Both the position numbers and the translations under genes were made by a program. The notes beneath the pieces were generated by a model. The model searched no databases. It was given only the letters and a program-made list of their open reading frames with translations, and was not told where the DNA came from. Shown here piece by piece: positions 34,199 to 43,403 of a DNA stretch of 64,000 bases. The DNA is from Opitutaceae bacterium (GTDB lineage: Bacteria > Verrucomicrobiota > Verrucomicrobiia > Opitutales > Opitutaceae), in the NCBI GenBank assembly GCA_028691845.1, contig JAQUYL010000014.1, positions 1 through 64,000 of the forward strand. The letters are read 5' to 3'. Every line of letters starts with the position of its first letter. Position 1 is the stretch's first letter.

Positions 34199-35047
34199 AT
34201 GGACAAGTTGACCGAAATCATGGCCAACAAGCGTCGGGAAATTGCTCCCCTGCTTCGGCCCGTGTTTGCTGATGAACTGGCGCAGCGCCACAAGGAACTG
34301 CCGAAGCCTCCTTCGTTTGCCGGGGCCCTCAAGCGCCCTGACGGGAAGCTGGCCATCATCGCCGAGATCAAGCGCCGGTCCCCGTCGGCCGGGGCCATCA
34401 GGGAGGGCATTTCGGCTCTGGAACAGGCCAAACTCTACCAAACCGCAGGAGCTGACGCCATCTCCGTGCTCACCGATCAGAAGTATTTCGGCGGCACAAT
34501 CGAGGATTTGACCCTGGTTACTGAATTTTTCCGCGGCGGCGAGCCCGCTGGAGCGGGGCTATCGAACGCTCCGCTACTCCCGCCCGGCCACCCCAAGGCC
34601 CCGCCCTGTCTGCGCAAGGACTTCATGGTCCACCCGTTACAAGTACTCGAGGCACGTGTCGCTGGGGCCAGCGCCATTTTGATCATAGTGCGCGCCCTGA
34701 CTGACGACGAAATATCCTCCCTGCAGGACGCCGCCCGGGCCGCCCGGCTTGACGTGCTTTTCGAGGTCCATAACGAAGCCGAAATTGACCGTGCCCTGAA
34801 GCACGGCGCGAAAATCATCGGCATCAACAATCGCGACCTTGCCACTTTTTCCATCGATCTGGCCGTTACGGAACGGCTCATTGCCCAACTGCCGCCCGAC
34901 ACGATCATTGTAAGTGAGAGCGGAATTCAAACGGCGATGGATGCCGCGCGGGTCCACGCAGCGGGGGCGCATGCCGTGCTGGTGGGAGAGGCTTTGATGA
35001 AAGTGACTTCTCCCGCCACCCTAATCGACGCATTTCACGCCGTCTGA
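34199..35047 (+). CDS. trpC: Indole-3-glycerol-phosphate synthase with an internal insert
   Basis: 282 residues from the ATG at 34199. Barrel landmarks are IAEIKRRSPSAG, DAISVLTDQKYFGGTIEDL, LRKDFMVHPLQVLEARVAGA, ILIIVRAL, GINNRDL and IVSESGI. It closes the indole ring in tryptophan synthesis. Between TEFFRGG and PCLRKDF it has about 20 residues (around 115-136) that homologues lack; the DNA there (34539-34599) is palindromic and GC-rich. The insert falls in a loop before a catalytic lysine strand, so activity may be retained. No other trp gene is adjacent. Confidence 0.88.
   Translation: MDKLTEIMANKRREIAPLLRPVFADELAQRHKELPKPPSFAGALKRPDGKLAIIAEIKRRSPSAGAIREGISALEQAKLYQTAGADAISVLTDQKYFGGTIEDLTLVTEFFRGGEPAGAGLSNAPLLPPGHPKAPPCLRKDFMVHPLQVLEARVAGASAILIIVRALTDDEISSLQDAARAARLDVLFEVHNEAEIDRALKHGAKIIGINNRDLATFSIDLAVTERLIAQLPPDTIIVSESGIQTAMDAARVHAAGAHAVLVGEALMKVTSPATLIDAFHAV
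34539..34599. repeat. Palindromic in-frame insert in trpC
   Basis: About 60 bp encoding EPAGAGLSNAPLLPPGHPKA where relatives pass directly from the end of one helix to LRKDF. It opens with an imperfect palindrome at 34542-34560 (AGCCCGCT...AGCGGGGCT) and has a second copy of the GCTCCGCTAC motif. Edges are approximate because no alignment could be run. Confidence 0.45.
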
Positions 35048-35050
35048 GTC

Positions 35051-35878
35051 ATGCCACTGACTCCCACGGCCACGTGCGAGCTGCTTGCCCGGCTCGGCCA
35101 TACGCCCCGACGCGCACTCGGCCAGAATTTTCTCATTGATGGCAACATTGTCCGCAAATCGTTGGAACTGGCCGCGATCGCGCCGGGCGACACGGTCGTT
35201 GAGGTCGGACCGGGATTGGGCACGCTCACAGAGGCGCTGTTGGAAGCGGGGGCCGAGGTCTGGGCGGTCGAACGTGACGCAAAGCTATTTGCCCACTTGC
35301 GCGACACGCTGGGCCAGACGCATCGACAGCGCCTGCAACTCATGGAAGGCGATGCCGTGGAGCATCCGCTGGCCGGCCTGCCGGCTGACCAGGCGGCACG
35401 CGGCTTCAAGATTGTCGCCAACCTGCCCTACGCAATATCGACGCCATGGATCGATGCCGTCCTGACCGGTCCGCTGCCGGCGCGCATGGTGCTGATGCTG
35501 CAGCGGGAGGCCGCCCAGCGGTACGTCGCCTCACCTGGCGGCAAGGATTTCGGGGCGATCTCCATTTTCGTGCAGTCCGCCTATGCCAGCGCACCGAGCC
35601 ACAGGGTTTCGGCATCCTGCTTCCATCCCCGCCCCGAAGTGGAGTCGAAACTGCTTCACCTTGTCCGCCGGGAGGTCCCTTTTGTTTTCTCCCCTGAAGT
35701 CAAGACACTGATCCGCGCCTGCTTTCAACAACGGCGCAAGCAGATCGCGGCGCTTCTGCGCCGGCGCCTGCCCGACGGCGGCGCCGCCTGGCTGGAACTG
35801 CTCCGCCAGGCTGGCTGGGACTCTGCCGTCCGTCCCGAGCAGATTGGGCCGGCACTCTGGCAGTCATTGCGGATCTAA
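35051..35878 (+). CDS. rsmA: 16S rRNA dimethyladenosine methyltransferase
   Basis: 275 residues. RALGQNFLIDGNIVRKSLEL and the SAM-binding VVEVGPGLGTLTEALLE are followed by the NLPYAIST catalytic motif and HRVSASCFHPRPEVESKLL. It dimethylates two adjacent adenines near the 3' end of 16S rRNA (KsgA). It begins 3 bp after trpC and is probably co-transcribed. Confidence 0.93.
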   Translation: MPLTPTATCELLARLGHTPRRALGQNFLIDGNIVRKSLELAAIAPGDTVVEVGPGLGTLTEALLEAGAEVWAVERDAKLFAHLRDTLGQTHRQRLQLMEGDAVEHPLAGLPADQAARGFKIVANLPYAISTPWIDAVLTGPLPARMVLMLQREAAQRYVASPGGKDFGAISIFVQSAYASAPSHRVSASCFHPRPEVESKLLHLVRREVPFVFSPEVKTLIRACFQQRRKQIAALLRRRLPDGGAAWLELLRQAGWDSAVRPEQIGPALWQSLRI

Positions 35879-35934
35879 TCCACATGCTTGCCGACTTGCC
35901 AGACAACAACCCTTCCATACACGATTATCCACCG

Positions 35935-36651
35935 ATGATTCTACGTTTTGCCGTCCTCGCCACCGTTTTCCTTGCATCCAGTCTTTTTCTGGGAGCCCAA
36001 ATCGGGCCGGAAGAGGGCGAGGCGCCCCTCGCCGTTCCGATGCCCCCGCCGCTGCTCGGTAAGGTGGACGGTTCGGCCTATGTCGCAGCCAACGGCATCT
36101 ACCGGGTGACCGTGCCGGTGCTGCCCGAGCTTGGTGGCCAGATCACGGACGACGAAAACGTCGTTACCTTTGAGGATGCGTTCAACACACACATCAGCAT
36201 CGCCTCCTTCCCTCTTAATCTGGAACAGAAATGGGAGCTGGATACCCGCGGTCTGCGCGATTACCTGGCCTATTTTTTCGGCAATTTTGTGCTGGGGGAT
36301 TTCCGGCAGCGTTTCCCCGGGTCCAGCATCGAGAGTGCGAAATTCATCACCGGTCTTTTCGATGGTTCGATGCTCGTCTACACGCTGCTGCCGGGAGGAT
36401 CCTTTTTTGAAGGCAGGAATTCGATTATGGGAGCGGCAGCCGAGCCGCCGGTGACCGCCAAGCGGGGCAACCTCTGCTTTGTCCGGAGCGGCTCCGTGTT
36501 TGTCATCAGCACGGAACTGGCCGAGCGGGCAACCCAGCGTCACACCTATGATCTGACCACGGAAAAGGAGGATGAACTCCTGCGGCAGCGGCTGCTTGGT
36601 CTGGCCCATAACATGGAGTTCGCCCAGCCGGCCGCCACCCCGGGCAAATAG
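35935..36651 (+). CDS. Hypothetical exported protein
   Basis: 238 residues from the ATG at 35935, chosen because it starts a clear signal peptide (MILRFAVLATVFLASSLFLG). The mature part has a beta-rich first half (YVAANGIYRVTVPVLPELGG, ENVVTFEDAFNTHISIASF) and an alternating pattern thereafter (FITGLFDGSMLVYTLLPGGS). No catalytic motif or lipobox is seen. I do not recognise the family. It lies 56 bp after rsmA on the same strand and before an isoaspartyl peptidase gene. Confidence 0.6.
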   Translation: MILRFAVLATVFLASSLFLGAQIGPEEGEAPLAVPMPPPLLGKVDGSAYVAANGIYRVTVPVLPELGGQITDDENVVTFEDAFNTHISIASFPLNLEQKWELDTRGLRDYLAYFFGNFVLGDFRQRFPGSSIESAKFITGLFDGSMLVYTLLPGGSFFEGRNSIMGAAAEPPVTAKRGNLCFVRSGSVFVISTELAERATQRHTYDLTTEKEDELLRQRLLGLAHNMEFAQPAATPGK

Positions 36652-36823
36652 GGCCGCCGCGAGCCGCCCGTTCCCAGCGGAGGATCGGGAAGCGGCGATT
36701 GATACGCCCTGAGCGCCGGCAGAAACCACGCCCGGACCAACGTCCCCCTTGAGGTAAACTTCCCCCCCCCAACCCTGGCGTACCGTGCTTGCCGGCCGTG
36801 CGCAAACTGCAACGATCCCTCCC

Positions 36824-37816
36824 ATGCGCAACTTCGGAATCGTCATCCACGGAGGCGCCGGAAACATCCTCCGCGAAACGCTGCCCCCCGCCCTGGAGTC
36901 ACAGTATCGCAGGAAGCTCAGCGAGGCCGTCAGCGCGGGCTATGCCCTTCTCGAACAAGGCGGCAACAGCCTCGACGCTGTCATCGCCTCCATCATGGTC
37001 CTGGAGGACTCGCCACTCTTCAATGCCGGCAAGGGCGCGGTACTCAATGCCGCCGGAGCCTGTGAACTCGATGCCTCGGTCATGAATGGCCGGACGCTCG
37101 AGGCCGGCGCGGTAGCCGGACTGCACCACATCAGGAATCCGATCCGGCTGGCCCGCGACATCATGGAAAAATCTGCCCATGTCATGATGGTCGGGGATGG
37201 CGCCGAGATTTTCGCCCGGGGGCTGGGCTACGAGATCGTGCCCAACGAGTATTTTCAGACCGCATTCCGCCAGCGGCAGCTGGCCGAGGCCAAGCGACTC
37301 GAACAGGAGCGGGCTCAGGGTCCCCGCCCCACTCCAGCCGGGTCTGAACGCGTCACATTCGTCACGGTCGACGACAATCACTTCCTCCGGGAGACAATAT
37401 TCGGCACGGTCGGGGCCGCGGCGCTAGATGGACAGGGCAACCTTGCCGCGGGCACCTCCACCGGCGGCATGACCAACAAGCAGTTCGGCCGCGTCGGCGA
37501 CTCACCCATCATCGGTGCCGGCACGTATGCCGACAACGCAACCGCCGCCGTATCCTGCACCGGTCACGGCGAATATTTTATCCGCGCAGGCGTGGCGCAC
37601 GCGGTGTGTTCGCTCATGGAATACCAGGGGCTGACGCTCGGCGAAGCAGCCGCCACGGCGATCCGCAAAGTGAACAAATTGGGTGGCACCGGCGGACTCA
37701 TCGCCATTGATGCAAAGGGCAACGTCGCCCTGCCCTTCAGTACCGCCGGCATGTACCGCGGTTATCGCACTGCGCGCCAGTCGGAGGTGATCGAAATTTT
37801 CGGAAACGCCCGGTAA
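36824..37816 (+). CDS. Isoaspartyl peptidase / plant-type L-asparaginase
   Basis: 330 residues from the ATG at 36824 (MRNFGIVIHGGAGNIL). An Ntn hydrolase that cleaves itself: the new N-terminal nucleophile is the threonine in FGTVGAAALDGQGNLAAG (near residue 195), followed by TSTGGMTNKQFGRVGDSPII. It removes isoaspartyl dipeptides or asparagine. The linker between alpha and beta parts contains a low-conservation stretch, as usual. Cytoplasmic: no signal peptide with this start. Confidence 0.88.
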   Translation: MRNFGIVIHGGAGNILRETLPPALESQYRRKLSEAVSAGYALLEQGGNSLDAVIASIMVLEDSPLFNAGKGAVLNAAGACELDASVMNGRTLEAGAVAGLHHIRNPIRLARDIMEKSAHVMMVGDGAEIFARGLGYEIVPNEYFQTAFRQRQLAEAKRLEQERAQGPRPTPAGSERVTFVTVDDNHFLRETIFGTVGAAALDGQGNLAAGTSTGGMTNKQFGRVGDSPIIGAGTYADNATAAVSCTGHGEYFIRAGVAHAVCSLMEYQGLTLGEAAATAIRKVNKLGGTGGLIAIDAKGNVALPFSTAGMYRGYRTARQSEVIEIFGNAR

Positions 37817-37910
37817 GTGCCCCGGGGGGAAGCCCGAAGCCGGCGTTGCTCCGATTCAATCGGATGGATCGGGTGTCGACGCGAATTACCCGGGCTGGCT
37901 CTGAGGATCC

Positions 37911-38642
37911 TTACTTTACGGCGGCCCAGACACGCTGCACGTCGTCGTGATCCTCGAGCGCCTGCAGAAACTCGCCGACATCCGCCCGGCTCGCGTCGTC
38001 CAGATCGGGAAATTGTTTCGCGACGTAGCCGATTTCGCTCGTGACGACCGCCCAGCCGTTGTGCTTGAGCCAAACCGAAACCGCATGTACCGCAGTGCGG
38101 TCCGTCAGGAAGCGCGCGCCGGCGCAGCCTGCGGGTATGTCGTCGTTCTGCAGGTGTGTCAGCATTTCGAAATCGTTCGCGCCGGCCTCGATGGCGGCAG
38201 CCTCAACGTCGATCTTCGCGTCCGGATGGTGGGCCTCGACGATCCCCAGGTGATCGAATAGGAACTTGTTGCTCCCGGCTGCGCCCAGCACGCCCCGCTT
38301 GAACAGCACCCGGATCTCGCCAACGGTGCGTTGCACGTTGTCGGTCATGCACTCGACGATGACCGGCACCTTGTGGGGGGCGTAACCCTCGTAGGTGATG
38401 TGTTCCAGGTTGGATTTTTCGCCCCCGGTGCCGGCGCCCTTGGCAATGGCGCGCTCAATCACATCGCGCGTCACGCTGGCCTTGCGGGCCTTTTCCGTCG
38501 CCGCAAACAACCGGGCGTTGCCCGCCGGGTCCGGCCCGCCGAGTTTTGCGGCCACGGTGATTTCCTTGACCAGCTTGCCGACCGCCTGGCCTTTCTTGAG
38601 ATTGACGATTGCGCGCTTAGCGTGAAGCCATTGACGTCCCAT
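37911..38642 (-). CDS. YebC/PmpR-family protein
   Basis: 243 residues from the ATG at 38642 (MGRQWLHAKRAIVNLKKGQA). Conserved blocks are FSKL-like GKLVKEITVAAKLGGPDPAG NAR, IERAIAKGAG, YEGYAPHKVPVIVECMTDN and the FEMLTHLQNDDIP region. Members bind DNA as regulators, and the TACO1 branch acts on translation of proline-rich stretches. Which applies here is not decided by sequence. A small hypothetical gene lies 48 bp upstream on the same strand. Confidence 0.88.
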   Translation of the reverse strand: MGRQWLHAKRAIVNLKKGQAVGKLVKEITVAAKLGGPDPAGNARLFAATEKARKASVTRDVIERAIAKGAGTGGEKSNLEHITYEGYAPHKVPVIVECMTDNVQRTVGEIRVLFKRGVLGAAGSNKFLFDHLGIVEAHHPDAKIDVEAAAIEAGANDFEMLTHLQNDDIPAGCAGARFLTDRTAVHAVSVWLKHNGWAVVTSEIGYVAKQFPDLDDASRADVGEFLQALEDHDDVQRVWAAVK

Positions 38643-38690
38643 AAGAATGGGCCAGTAAAGCCGCCACTCCGGCGCGGGCAATGTCGAAGA

Positions 38691-39032
38691 TTACGGATGC
38701 CCGCAGGCGCGATCGAGCCACTCCTGAATGCTGATTTGCGGCGAATCCGCCCGGCGCAATTCCGGGAAGTGCTTCTGCAGCCACTCGTTGGTGATTTCCG
38801 TGAACAGCAGCGCGACCTCGCCTTCTCCCTGCTGCATGGCAGCCAGCAGGTAACCTCGTTCCCGGCACAGCACTTTCAGCACGAAGGATTTCTGCTGCAC
38901 ACCTTGGGGGAAATTCGCGTGCCAAAATTCCAAACCGAGCCGGTCGCCCGCCGCAGGACTGAAACGGATTGGCCCTGCAACCGACCCGGCTCTTTTCCAA
39001 AAAGCCAGGAACCGAAATCCGAAATAGCTCAT
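38691..39032 (-). CDS. Hypothetical protein
   Basis: 113 residues, of ordinary composition with a mixed alpha/beta pattern (VLCRERGYLLAAMQQGEGEV, ALLFTEITNEWLQKHFPEL). It has no signal peptide, membrane helix or recognised motif. It precedes yebC and is divergent from pepF, 77 bp away. It could be a small conserved protein of this lineage. Confidence 0.5.
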   Translation of the reverse strand: MSYFGFRFLAFWKRAGSVAGPIRFSPAAGDRLGLEFWHANFPQGVQQKSFVLKVLCRERGYLLAAMQQGEGEVALLFTEITNEWLQKHFPELRRADSPQISIQEWLDRACGHP

Positions 39033-39109
39033 TGCCGGCTTACTTCTTTACCCAGTGACAACGTCGATCCGGCGGATTATCTTGTCCGTCAAAAACCAGG
39101 TTCCACCCC

Positions 39110-41074
39110 ATGACGATCCGTTATTTTTTATTTCTCACGGACACTCCCAGGTCCGTTTTCAGCAGATTCGTCGTTTTGTTGGCCCTGCTGGCCTCTGTCT
39201 CGCTCCGCGCAACCTCGGGTCCTTCCGAACTGCCGGCGTATGCACCGGATGCCAACGCTCCCCGCTCGGCGGTGCCCGCTGTATACCATTGGGATCTGTC
39301 GCCCCTATTCACATCGGACCAGGCGTTTGAGCAGGCGCGGCTCAAGTTGCTGCCTGAGATTGCCAATCTGAAAAAGTTCGAAGGGAAGCTGACCCATCCC
39401 GCGGCGTTGTCCGCCTGCCTGGATCTTTATTTCCGCCTCCACAGAGACGCCAACTTCCTGACCATGTACGCCAATCTGCGCCAGAAAACAGCGCAGTCGG
39501 ATGACGCCCTTGCCGCCATGGGCAGGCGGAGTCTCTCGGCGATGGAGGAAATCATGCAGGCTTCCTCCTTTATCCGGCGCGAACTGCTGGTCTTGCCTGC
39601 GCCGATCCTCGCCTCCGCCTACGCCAGCCAGCCCGCTCTGGCTCCATACCGCGCGTACATCGACAATATGCGCCGCCGTGCCAACCGAGTCCTCTCGCCC
39701 GATGCCGAGCGCGCCCTGGGACTCCTGGGTGACAACCTTTGGGCCGAAATCGACCTCAACGAGTTGCCGTCGGGATATGAAAACGTGCACTCCGGGCTGC
39801 TGACCGACATCCCCTGGCCGAAGTTCAAGGATGAGGAAGGCAGGGACGTCCAGCTGACACTGGCAAACTACCCGCACTACCGCGCCTCGCCGAAGATCGA
39901 GGTGCGGCGCGCGGCGGTAACGGCGCTCTTCGGCTCTCTCCGAACGTATCAGCACGCCCTGGCCGGCACACTGGCGGGGCAGATCAGACTCGACGTCGCC
40001 TACGCCCGCGCCCGCGGCTACGATACCGCCTTGGCCGCCTACCTCGACAAGGACGATGTCAGCCCGGCCGTGTACGCCAACCTCGTGCAGACCATCAACG
40101 CCAACCTGCCATTGCTCCATCGCTATGTCGAGTTGCGCAAAAAGGCCCTCGGGCTCTCCGAAATCCACCTTTATGATTTGTATATTCCTCTCGTGGCCGG
40201 CGTCGCGCGGGATGTGCCGTTTGCAGAGGCCCGGGAAAGCATCTCCGCGGCCCTTCAGCCGCTCGGGGACGAATACGGCAGGGTGTTGGCCGAGGCCCTC
40301 GATCCCCGCAACGGCTGGATCGACCTCTATCCGCACAAGGACAAGGAAAGTGGGGCATCCTCCTCCAGCGTTTACGGACCGCATCCGTGGATCCAGATGA
40401 ACTATCAGAACTCCCTGAACGACATGTCCACGCTGGCTCACGAGTTGGGCCACTCCCTGCACAGCCATCTCGCGATGCAAGCCCAGTCCTACCCGGATTT
40501 CCGGTACACCACGCTGCTCGCCGAGATCGCCTCGACATGCAATGAGTCGCTGCTTTTGGACTATCTACTGGACCGGTCCCAAAATCCGGCGGAGAAGGCC
40601 TACCTCCTCGTCGAACGTCTCGAGTCCATACGCACGACCATTTTCCGGCAGACGATGTTTGCCGAGTTCGAGATGATTATGCACCAGTTGCAGGAGAGCG
40701 GCACGCCAATCACGGCCGCCCTGCTGGACGAGAAATATCGGGAACTGGTCCGCCGCTACTATGGACCGGGCTTCTCCATCGGCCCGGATGACGGCATGGA
40801 ATGGGCCTACATCAGTCACTTTTTCTACAAATATTACGTCTATGCGTATGCCACCGGCCTCTCCTCCGGCATTGCCATTGCCGACCGCGTGCGCACGGAG
40901 GGTGAACCTGCGGTGCAGGCGTACCTGGGCATGCTGCGCGGAGGCTGTGCGAAACCGCCGCTCGAATTGCTCAAGGCCGCGGGTGTTGATCTCGCCACGC
41001 CGGCGCCCATCGAGGCGGCAATGAGGACCTTTGCCCGGACCCTCGACGAAGTGGAAAAATTATTGGTGAAGTAG
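39110..41074 (+). CDS. pepF: Oligoendopeptidase F-like M3 metallopeptidase, exported
   Basis: 654 residues. The zinc motif is TLAHELGHSLHSHLAM (HExxH), with the downstream glutamate in LAEIASTCNESLLLDYLL. The layout of helices before the motif matches M3B oligoendopeptidase F. Unlike the cytoplasmic Gram-positive enzymes, it has a hydrophobic N-terminal segment (FSRFVVLLALLASVSLRATS, about residues 17-36), pointing to periplasmic or secreted location. It cleaves peptides of moderate length. Single gene. Confidence 0.88.
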   Translation: MTIRYFLFLTDTPRSVFSRFVVLLALLASVSLRATSGPSELPAYAPDANAPRSAVPAVYHWDLSPLFTSDQAFEQARLKLLPEIANLKKFEGKLTHPAALSACLDLYFRLHRDANFLTMYANLRQKTAQSDDALAAMGRRSLSAMEEIMQASSFIRRELLVLPAPILASAYASQPALAPYRAYIDNMRRRANRVLSPDAERALGLLGDNLWAEIDLNELPSGYENVHSGLLTDIPWPKFKDEEGRDVQLTLANYPHYRASPKIEVRRAAVTALFGSLRTYQHALAGTLAGQIRLDVAYARARGYDTALAAYLDKDDVSPAVYANLVQTINANLPLLHRYVELRKKALGLSEIHLYDLYIPLVAGVARDVPFAEARESISAALQPLGDEYGRVLAEALDPRNGWIDLYPHKDKESGASSSSVYGPHPWIQMNYQNSLNDMSTLAHELGHSLHSHLAMQAQSYPDFRYTTLLAEIASTCNESLLLDYLLDRSQNPAEKAYLLVERLESIRTTIFRQTMFAEFEMIMHQLQESGTPITAALLDEKYRELVRRYYGPGFSIGPDDGMEWAYISHFFYKYYVYAYATGLSSGIAIADRVRTEGEPAVQAYLGMLRGGCAKPPLELLKAAGVDLATPAPIEAAMRTFARTLDEVEKLLVK

Positions 41075-41146
41075 CCGCGACCGCGGCGCGGGCGAAAGGA
41101 AAGGCTTCCCTAAAAGTCGGCGCAAGGGCAGCCATATCCCAGGCCG

Positions 41147-42361
41147 CTAAAACGTGTGGATGAACAATCCCGATCGCAGCTTGGGCTCAAACCAGGTGCT
41201 TTTCGGCGGCATGATCTGGCCGGCGTCGGCGATGTCCATCAGCTGCGCGACGGTGACCGGATACATTGAAAATGCCACTCCACCACGTGCGTCGACGCGA
41301 CGCGCGAGTTCCTCGGGGCCGCGTATTCCGCCCACGAAATCAATGCGCTTGTTGGTGCGAGGATCATCGATCCCAAGCAGGGGCGCGAGCAGCCTCTCCT
41401 GCAGCACGCTCACATCGAGCCGCGCCACAGGGTCGGCCTTCGGGTCGGCCGGGCAGCGCAGGCCATACCATCGGCCGTCCAGATACATGCTCACCCGTCC
41501 CACGCCAGCAGGCGCGGGGGCACCAGGTTCCTCCAGCCCAAACACGGCGCGCACCTGCTCCAGAAACAGCGCGTTCCCGAGGCCGTTCAAATCAGAAACC
41601 AGGCGATTGTAGGGCAGGATCTTCAGCTCACTTGCCGGGAAGAGCACGCTCAGGAACCAGTTGTAATCCTCGGCGCCGGTGTGACGCGCATTGCGCTCGC
41701 GGCGCAGACGCGCCACTCGCGCCGCGCTGGCTGCCCGGTGGTGGCCATCGGCGATGTAGGCAACCGGCACGGCTCTGAAGGCCTCCATCCACTCCGCGCC
41801 GCCGGGGATCCTCCAGACGGTGTGCCGGACGCCATCCGGTGCGGTGAAATCATGCACCGGCTTCTCGGCGACCTTGGCCGCCACCAGGGCATTCAGGGCG
41901 GCGCTGTCGCGGTAGGTCAGAAAAATCGGACCGGTATTGGCGCTGAGCGTGTCGACCAGCCGCGTGCGGTCGTCCTCCTTGTCCCTGCGCGTCTTCTCGT
42001 GCTTCCTGATGGTCTCGTTGTCGTAGTCCTCCACGTGGCACACGGCCACCAGACCGCGCTGCCGGTGGGTACCCATTTGCTGCTGGTAGAGATAAAGGCA
42101 GGGGCCGTTCTCGCGGATCAGCACTCCGGCCTTCTGCAGCTGCAGAAAATTCTCCCGGGCCCGGGCGTAGACTGCCGCCCCATACGGATCGACGCCGGTC
42201 GGCAGATCGATCTCAGCCCGGTCGACGTGCAGCAGGCTGTGCGGTTTACCGGCGGCCAGGGCCGCCGCTTCGGCGGCATCGACCACGTCGTAAGGCACGC
42301 ACGCCACTTCGGGCGCGTATGGCGGCGACGGGACCAGCCCTTGGAAAGCACAAATACGCAT
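41147..42361 (-). CDS. DUF1015-family protein
   Basis: 404 residues. The opening FQGLVPSPPYAPEVACVPYD, the YLYQQQM and DRTRLVDTLSANTGPIFLTY stretches and IADGHHRAASAARV are characteristic of DUF1015 (SerC-associated 'phosphatase-like') proteins. These often sit beside serine biosynthesis genes; here they do not. The biochemical function is unestablished. The DGHHR motif suggests a nucleotide- or metal-binding site, which is inference. Confidence 0.8.
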   Translation of the reverse strand: MRICAFQGLVPSPPYAPEVACVPYDVVDAAEAAALAAGKPHSLLHVDRAEIDLPTGVDPYGAAVYARARENFLQLQKAGVLIRENGPCLYLYQQQMGTHRQRGLVAVCHVEDYDNETIRKHEKTRRDKEDDRTRLVDTLSANTGPIFLTYRDSAALNALVAAKVAEKPVHDFTAPDGVRHTVWRIPGGAEWMEAFRAVPVAYIADGHHRAASAARVARLRRERNARHTGAEDYNWFLSVLFPASELKILPYNRLVSDLNGLGNALFLEQVRAVFGLEEPGAPAPAGVGRVSMYLDGRWYGLRCPADPKADPVARLDVSVLQERLLAPLLGIDDPRTNKRIDFVGGIRGPEELARRVDARGGVAFSMYPVTVAQLMDIADAGQIMPPKSTWFEPKLRSGLFIHTF

Positions 42362-42484
42362 AATGATTGGATGCTATTGATAGCGCACGGAAATACTTTC
42401 CGGGCTCAACCTCATTTCCTGTCATTTTCGCAGTAACGCGAGCCCTTCTTTCTTTTCGCACATCCCGCGCATTCCGCGGACGAA

Positions 42485-42511
42485 ACAAAAAACCCCCCGG
42501 AGACCGGAGGG
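42485..42511 (-). terminator. Rho-independent terminator of the L36-L31 operon
   Basis: On the minus strand CCCTCCGG-TCT-CCGGGGGG is followed directly by TTTTTTG, about 30 bp beyond the rpmE stop codon. Confidence 0.85.
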
Positions 42512-42539
42512 CTTCGCGTAACAGAAGCAAATTCCCAGC

Positions 42540-42797
42540 TTACTGCTTGGCCTTGGCGGAGCGCCTGAATTTCGTGGTGAATTTTTCGACGCGACCGGCG
42601 GTGTCGACGAGGCGCTTCTCGCCGGTGTAGGCGGGATGCGAATCCATCGTCACATCGCGCAACACCATGTGGTAGTCCTCACCGTCGATCTTCTCAATGC
42701 GGCCGGACTTCATGGTGGACTTGGTAAGGAAGCGCTTGCCGGTCGAAACATCGACGAAGCAGACGTTGTTGAGAGCGGGATGGCCTTCGGTTTTCAC
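42540..42797 (-). CDS. rpmE2: 50S ribosomal protein L31, cysteine-less type
   Basis: 85 residues: HPALNNVCFVDVSTGKRFLT, MDSHPAYTGEKRLVDTAGRV and a basic C-terminus fit L31 type B. The four zinc-ligand cysteines of the C+ form are absent; only one isolated Cys remains. It follows the L36 gene by 21 bp and precedes a strong terminator. In other bacteria cysteine-less L31/L36 pairs replace zinc-binding copies during zinc starvation under Zur control; no Zur box was identified here. Confidence 0.9.
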   Translation of the reverse strand: MKTEGHPALNNVCFVDVSTGKRFLTKSTMKSGRIEKIDGEDYHMVLRDVTMDSHPAYTGEKRLVDTAGRVEKFTTKFRRSAKAKQ

Positions 42798-42818
42798 AGC
42801 GGATAAATGGTCTAAAGC

Positions 42819-42944
42819 TCAACCCTGACGCGCTTTGTAACGCGGGTCGGTCTTGTTGATGACGTAGATGCGGCCTTTGCGACGGACGACCTGGCAGTCT
42901 GGGTGACGCAGTTTGGCCGATTTGATGGACGAAACGACTTTCAT
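42819..42944 (-). CDS. rpmJ: 50S ribosomal protein L36, cysteine-less type
   Basis: 41 residues, beginning [20 protein letters not shown] and continuing [20 protein letters not shown] before a final glycine. This matches the YkgO/L36B form, which lacks the zinc-ribbon ligands of ordinary L36. It is the first gene of a two-gene operon with L31. Confidence 0.92.
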   Translation of the reverse strand: MKVVSSIKSAKLRHPDCQVVRRKGRIYVINKTDPRYKARQG

Positions 42945-43403
42945 AAAGGGACAGCAAAAAGAGGCTACGCCCCTACCCTGTCAAACGAAAAGCCAAAACC
43001 CCAAGAGGCAACCAGGGTGCATCTCGGCCGTGATCCTTGATCAGCAGGACCCTGCGCTTCCGGTGCAATTGGGGGGTGGCATCTTGTCCATTGGCAGAAT
43101 CCGGGATTCCCGTCGGGCTGAACGGCTCCCAAGCTGTCCTGATTGTGGGAGCGGAAACAGAAAAATCCTGGCCAATAAGTTGCGCGCTGTGTTTCAGATC
43201 AATGTCTGGCATTATAAACCGTTGCTGAATAATATATTCCACCCCTCCATTATTCAGGCGTTATTTCAGCCTTACGAAGGAGGGCTTTACGTCCTGCGGA
43301 CCCTCGAAATGGTTCGCGACCGGACTTGTCCGATCTTCAACCAGTATTACTTCTATCTGAACCGCAATCCGGGCCAGCCGGTCCCAGCAGTCCGGCCGGC
43401 AGC
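42945..43403. other. 459-bp intergenic region without a supported gene
   Basis: It lies between the L36 gene and yqgE, both on the minus strand, so it should contain the L36 promoter and the yqgE terminator. Bases 43200-43270 are markedly AT-rich. Open frames on both strands cross it, but they overlap known genes antisense or show no recognisable protein, and I do not call them. Confidence 0.4.

Noticed and set aside
43230..43260. TGGCATTATAAACCGTTGC as a sigma-54 promoter
   Set aside because: GG-GC spacing is wrong and the match to TGGCACG is incomplete.
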